DNA of 5,608 nucleotides from an uncultured Bacteroidales bacterium (GTDB taxonomy: Bacteria; Bacteroidota; Bacteroidia; Bacteroidales; WCHB1-69), in contig CAMJPH010000105.1 of assembly GCA_946407715.1 (NCBI GenBank), positions 1 to 5,608 on the forward strand, written 5' to 3'. Positions 5,424-5,608 of this stretch are shown piece by piece. Numbering within the stretch: the stretch's first letter is position 1; every line of letters starts with the position of its first letter. The notes beneath the pieces were generated by a model that was not told the DNA's origin, did not search any database, and saw only the letters and a program-made list of their open reading frames with translations. The translations under genes and the position numbers were made by a program.

Positions 5424-5608
5424 TTATGATAATAGAAGCCGCTGATAAATATCCCTGTCCACCTCCTTGAACACATTGAAAACCACCTGCTTGACGCTGC
5501 AATCGGGATGTGCGTTCAGGTAGTCTTTGACGGTTTGCACGGCGATTTCGGCGGCCAGCTGGTTCGGGAAGCGGAACTCGCCCGTGGAGATGCAGCAGAA
5601 GGCGACGC
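5424..5608 (-). CDS. Macrodomain protein-ADP-ribose hydrolase (C-terminal part)
   Basis: The last 60 codons of a gene entering from the right edge end in TAA at 5424-5426. They read VAFCCISTGEFRFPN, then AAEIAVQTVKDYL, then VVFNVFKEVDRDIYQRLL. The ISTGEFRFPN segment is the macrodomain loop that grips the ADP-ribose phosphates, followed by the final helix, strand and helix of the fold. The FNVFK-x2-D-x2-IY-x2-LL ending resembles the bacterial protein-ADP-ribose hydrolases, some of which are zinc-containing or linked to SirTM sirtuins. Such enzymes remove ADP-ribose from proteins in the cytoplasm. The ADP-ribose-binding N-terminal part, including any zinc ligands, lies outside the window. The DUF5714 gene starts 80 bases downstream on the same strand, with its own -7 box and no obvious terminator between them. 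Confidence 0.88.
   Translation of the reverse strand, partial: VAFCCISTGEFRFPNQLAAEIAVQTVKDYLNAHPDCSVKQVVFNVFKEVDRDIYQRLLLS

Noticed and set aside
5344..5502. Upstream extension of the DUF5714 frame to 5502
   Set aside because: It would overlap the macrodomain gene out of frame and run through the -7 box; the conserved Cys-rich protein starts cleanly at MNHEE.
1..5608. CRISPR array, tRNA, rRNA, insertion sequence or phage module
   Set aside because: I saw no regularly spaced repeats, cloverleaf sequences, transposase or integrase motifs or terminal inverted repeats anywhere in the window.

Overview
The window looks like chromosomal DNA from a member of the Bacteroidales (Bacteroidota). The support is the protein families present, the TAnnTTTG-type -7 boxes (TATTTTTG occurs three times ahead of genes), and the lack of strong Shine-Dalgarno sequences. 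GC is mixed: about 41/60 in one counted line of the DUF5714 gene, 33/60 in one line of the cat-like gene, and 24/60 and 30/60 in two lines of the metallopeptidase gene. I see no rRNA, tRNA, CRISPR array, transposase or integrase.

Layout from left to right. (1) Positions 1-1000, minus strand: a GT-B glycosyltransferase of family GT4, with its C-terminus cut off by the window edge. (2) Positions 1001-1204: an AT-rich divergent intergenic region with promoter-like boxes on both strands and an 11-bp direct repeat at 21-bp spacing. (3) Positions 1205-2092, plus strand: an AraC-family regulator. (4) Positions 2093-2261: a convergent gap with several small dyads. (5) Positions 2262-2972 and 2996-3625, minus strand: a tyrosine-phosphatase-like protein (HCTAGKDRTG) just downstream of a CatA-like acetyltransferase, probably one transcription unit. 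(6) Positions 3718-3810, minus strand: a degraded 3' end of a second cat-like gene, overlapping the end of the next gene. (7) Positions 3789-4565, minus strand: a membrane-anchored putative zinc metallopeptidase (HEALH plus EGFCEY). (8) Positions 4639-5343, minus strand: a Cys/His-rich DUF5714-type protein with its own -7 box. (9) Positions 5424-5608, minus strand: the C-terminal 60 residues of a macrodomain protein-ADP-ribose hydrolase.

Apart from the AraC gene, every gene is on the minus strand, so transcription runs right to left from the macrodomain gene toward the phosphatase. No single pathway links these genes convincingly. They read as small accessory or housekeeping units: ADP-ribose removal plus a metal-binding protein of unknown function, a cell-envelope peptidase, an acetyltransferase with a phosphatase, and a regulator divergent from a glycosyltransferase. 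I do not see a clear new multi-gene system. The best leads are the cat-like relic that overlaps the peptidase 3' end, and the 21-bp-spaced direct repeat ahead of the AraC gene, which is a good candidate self-regulatory operator.
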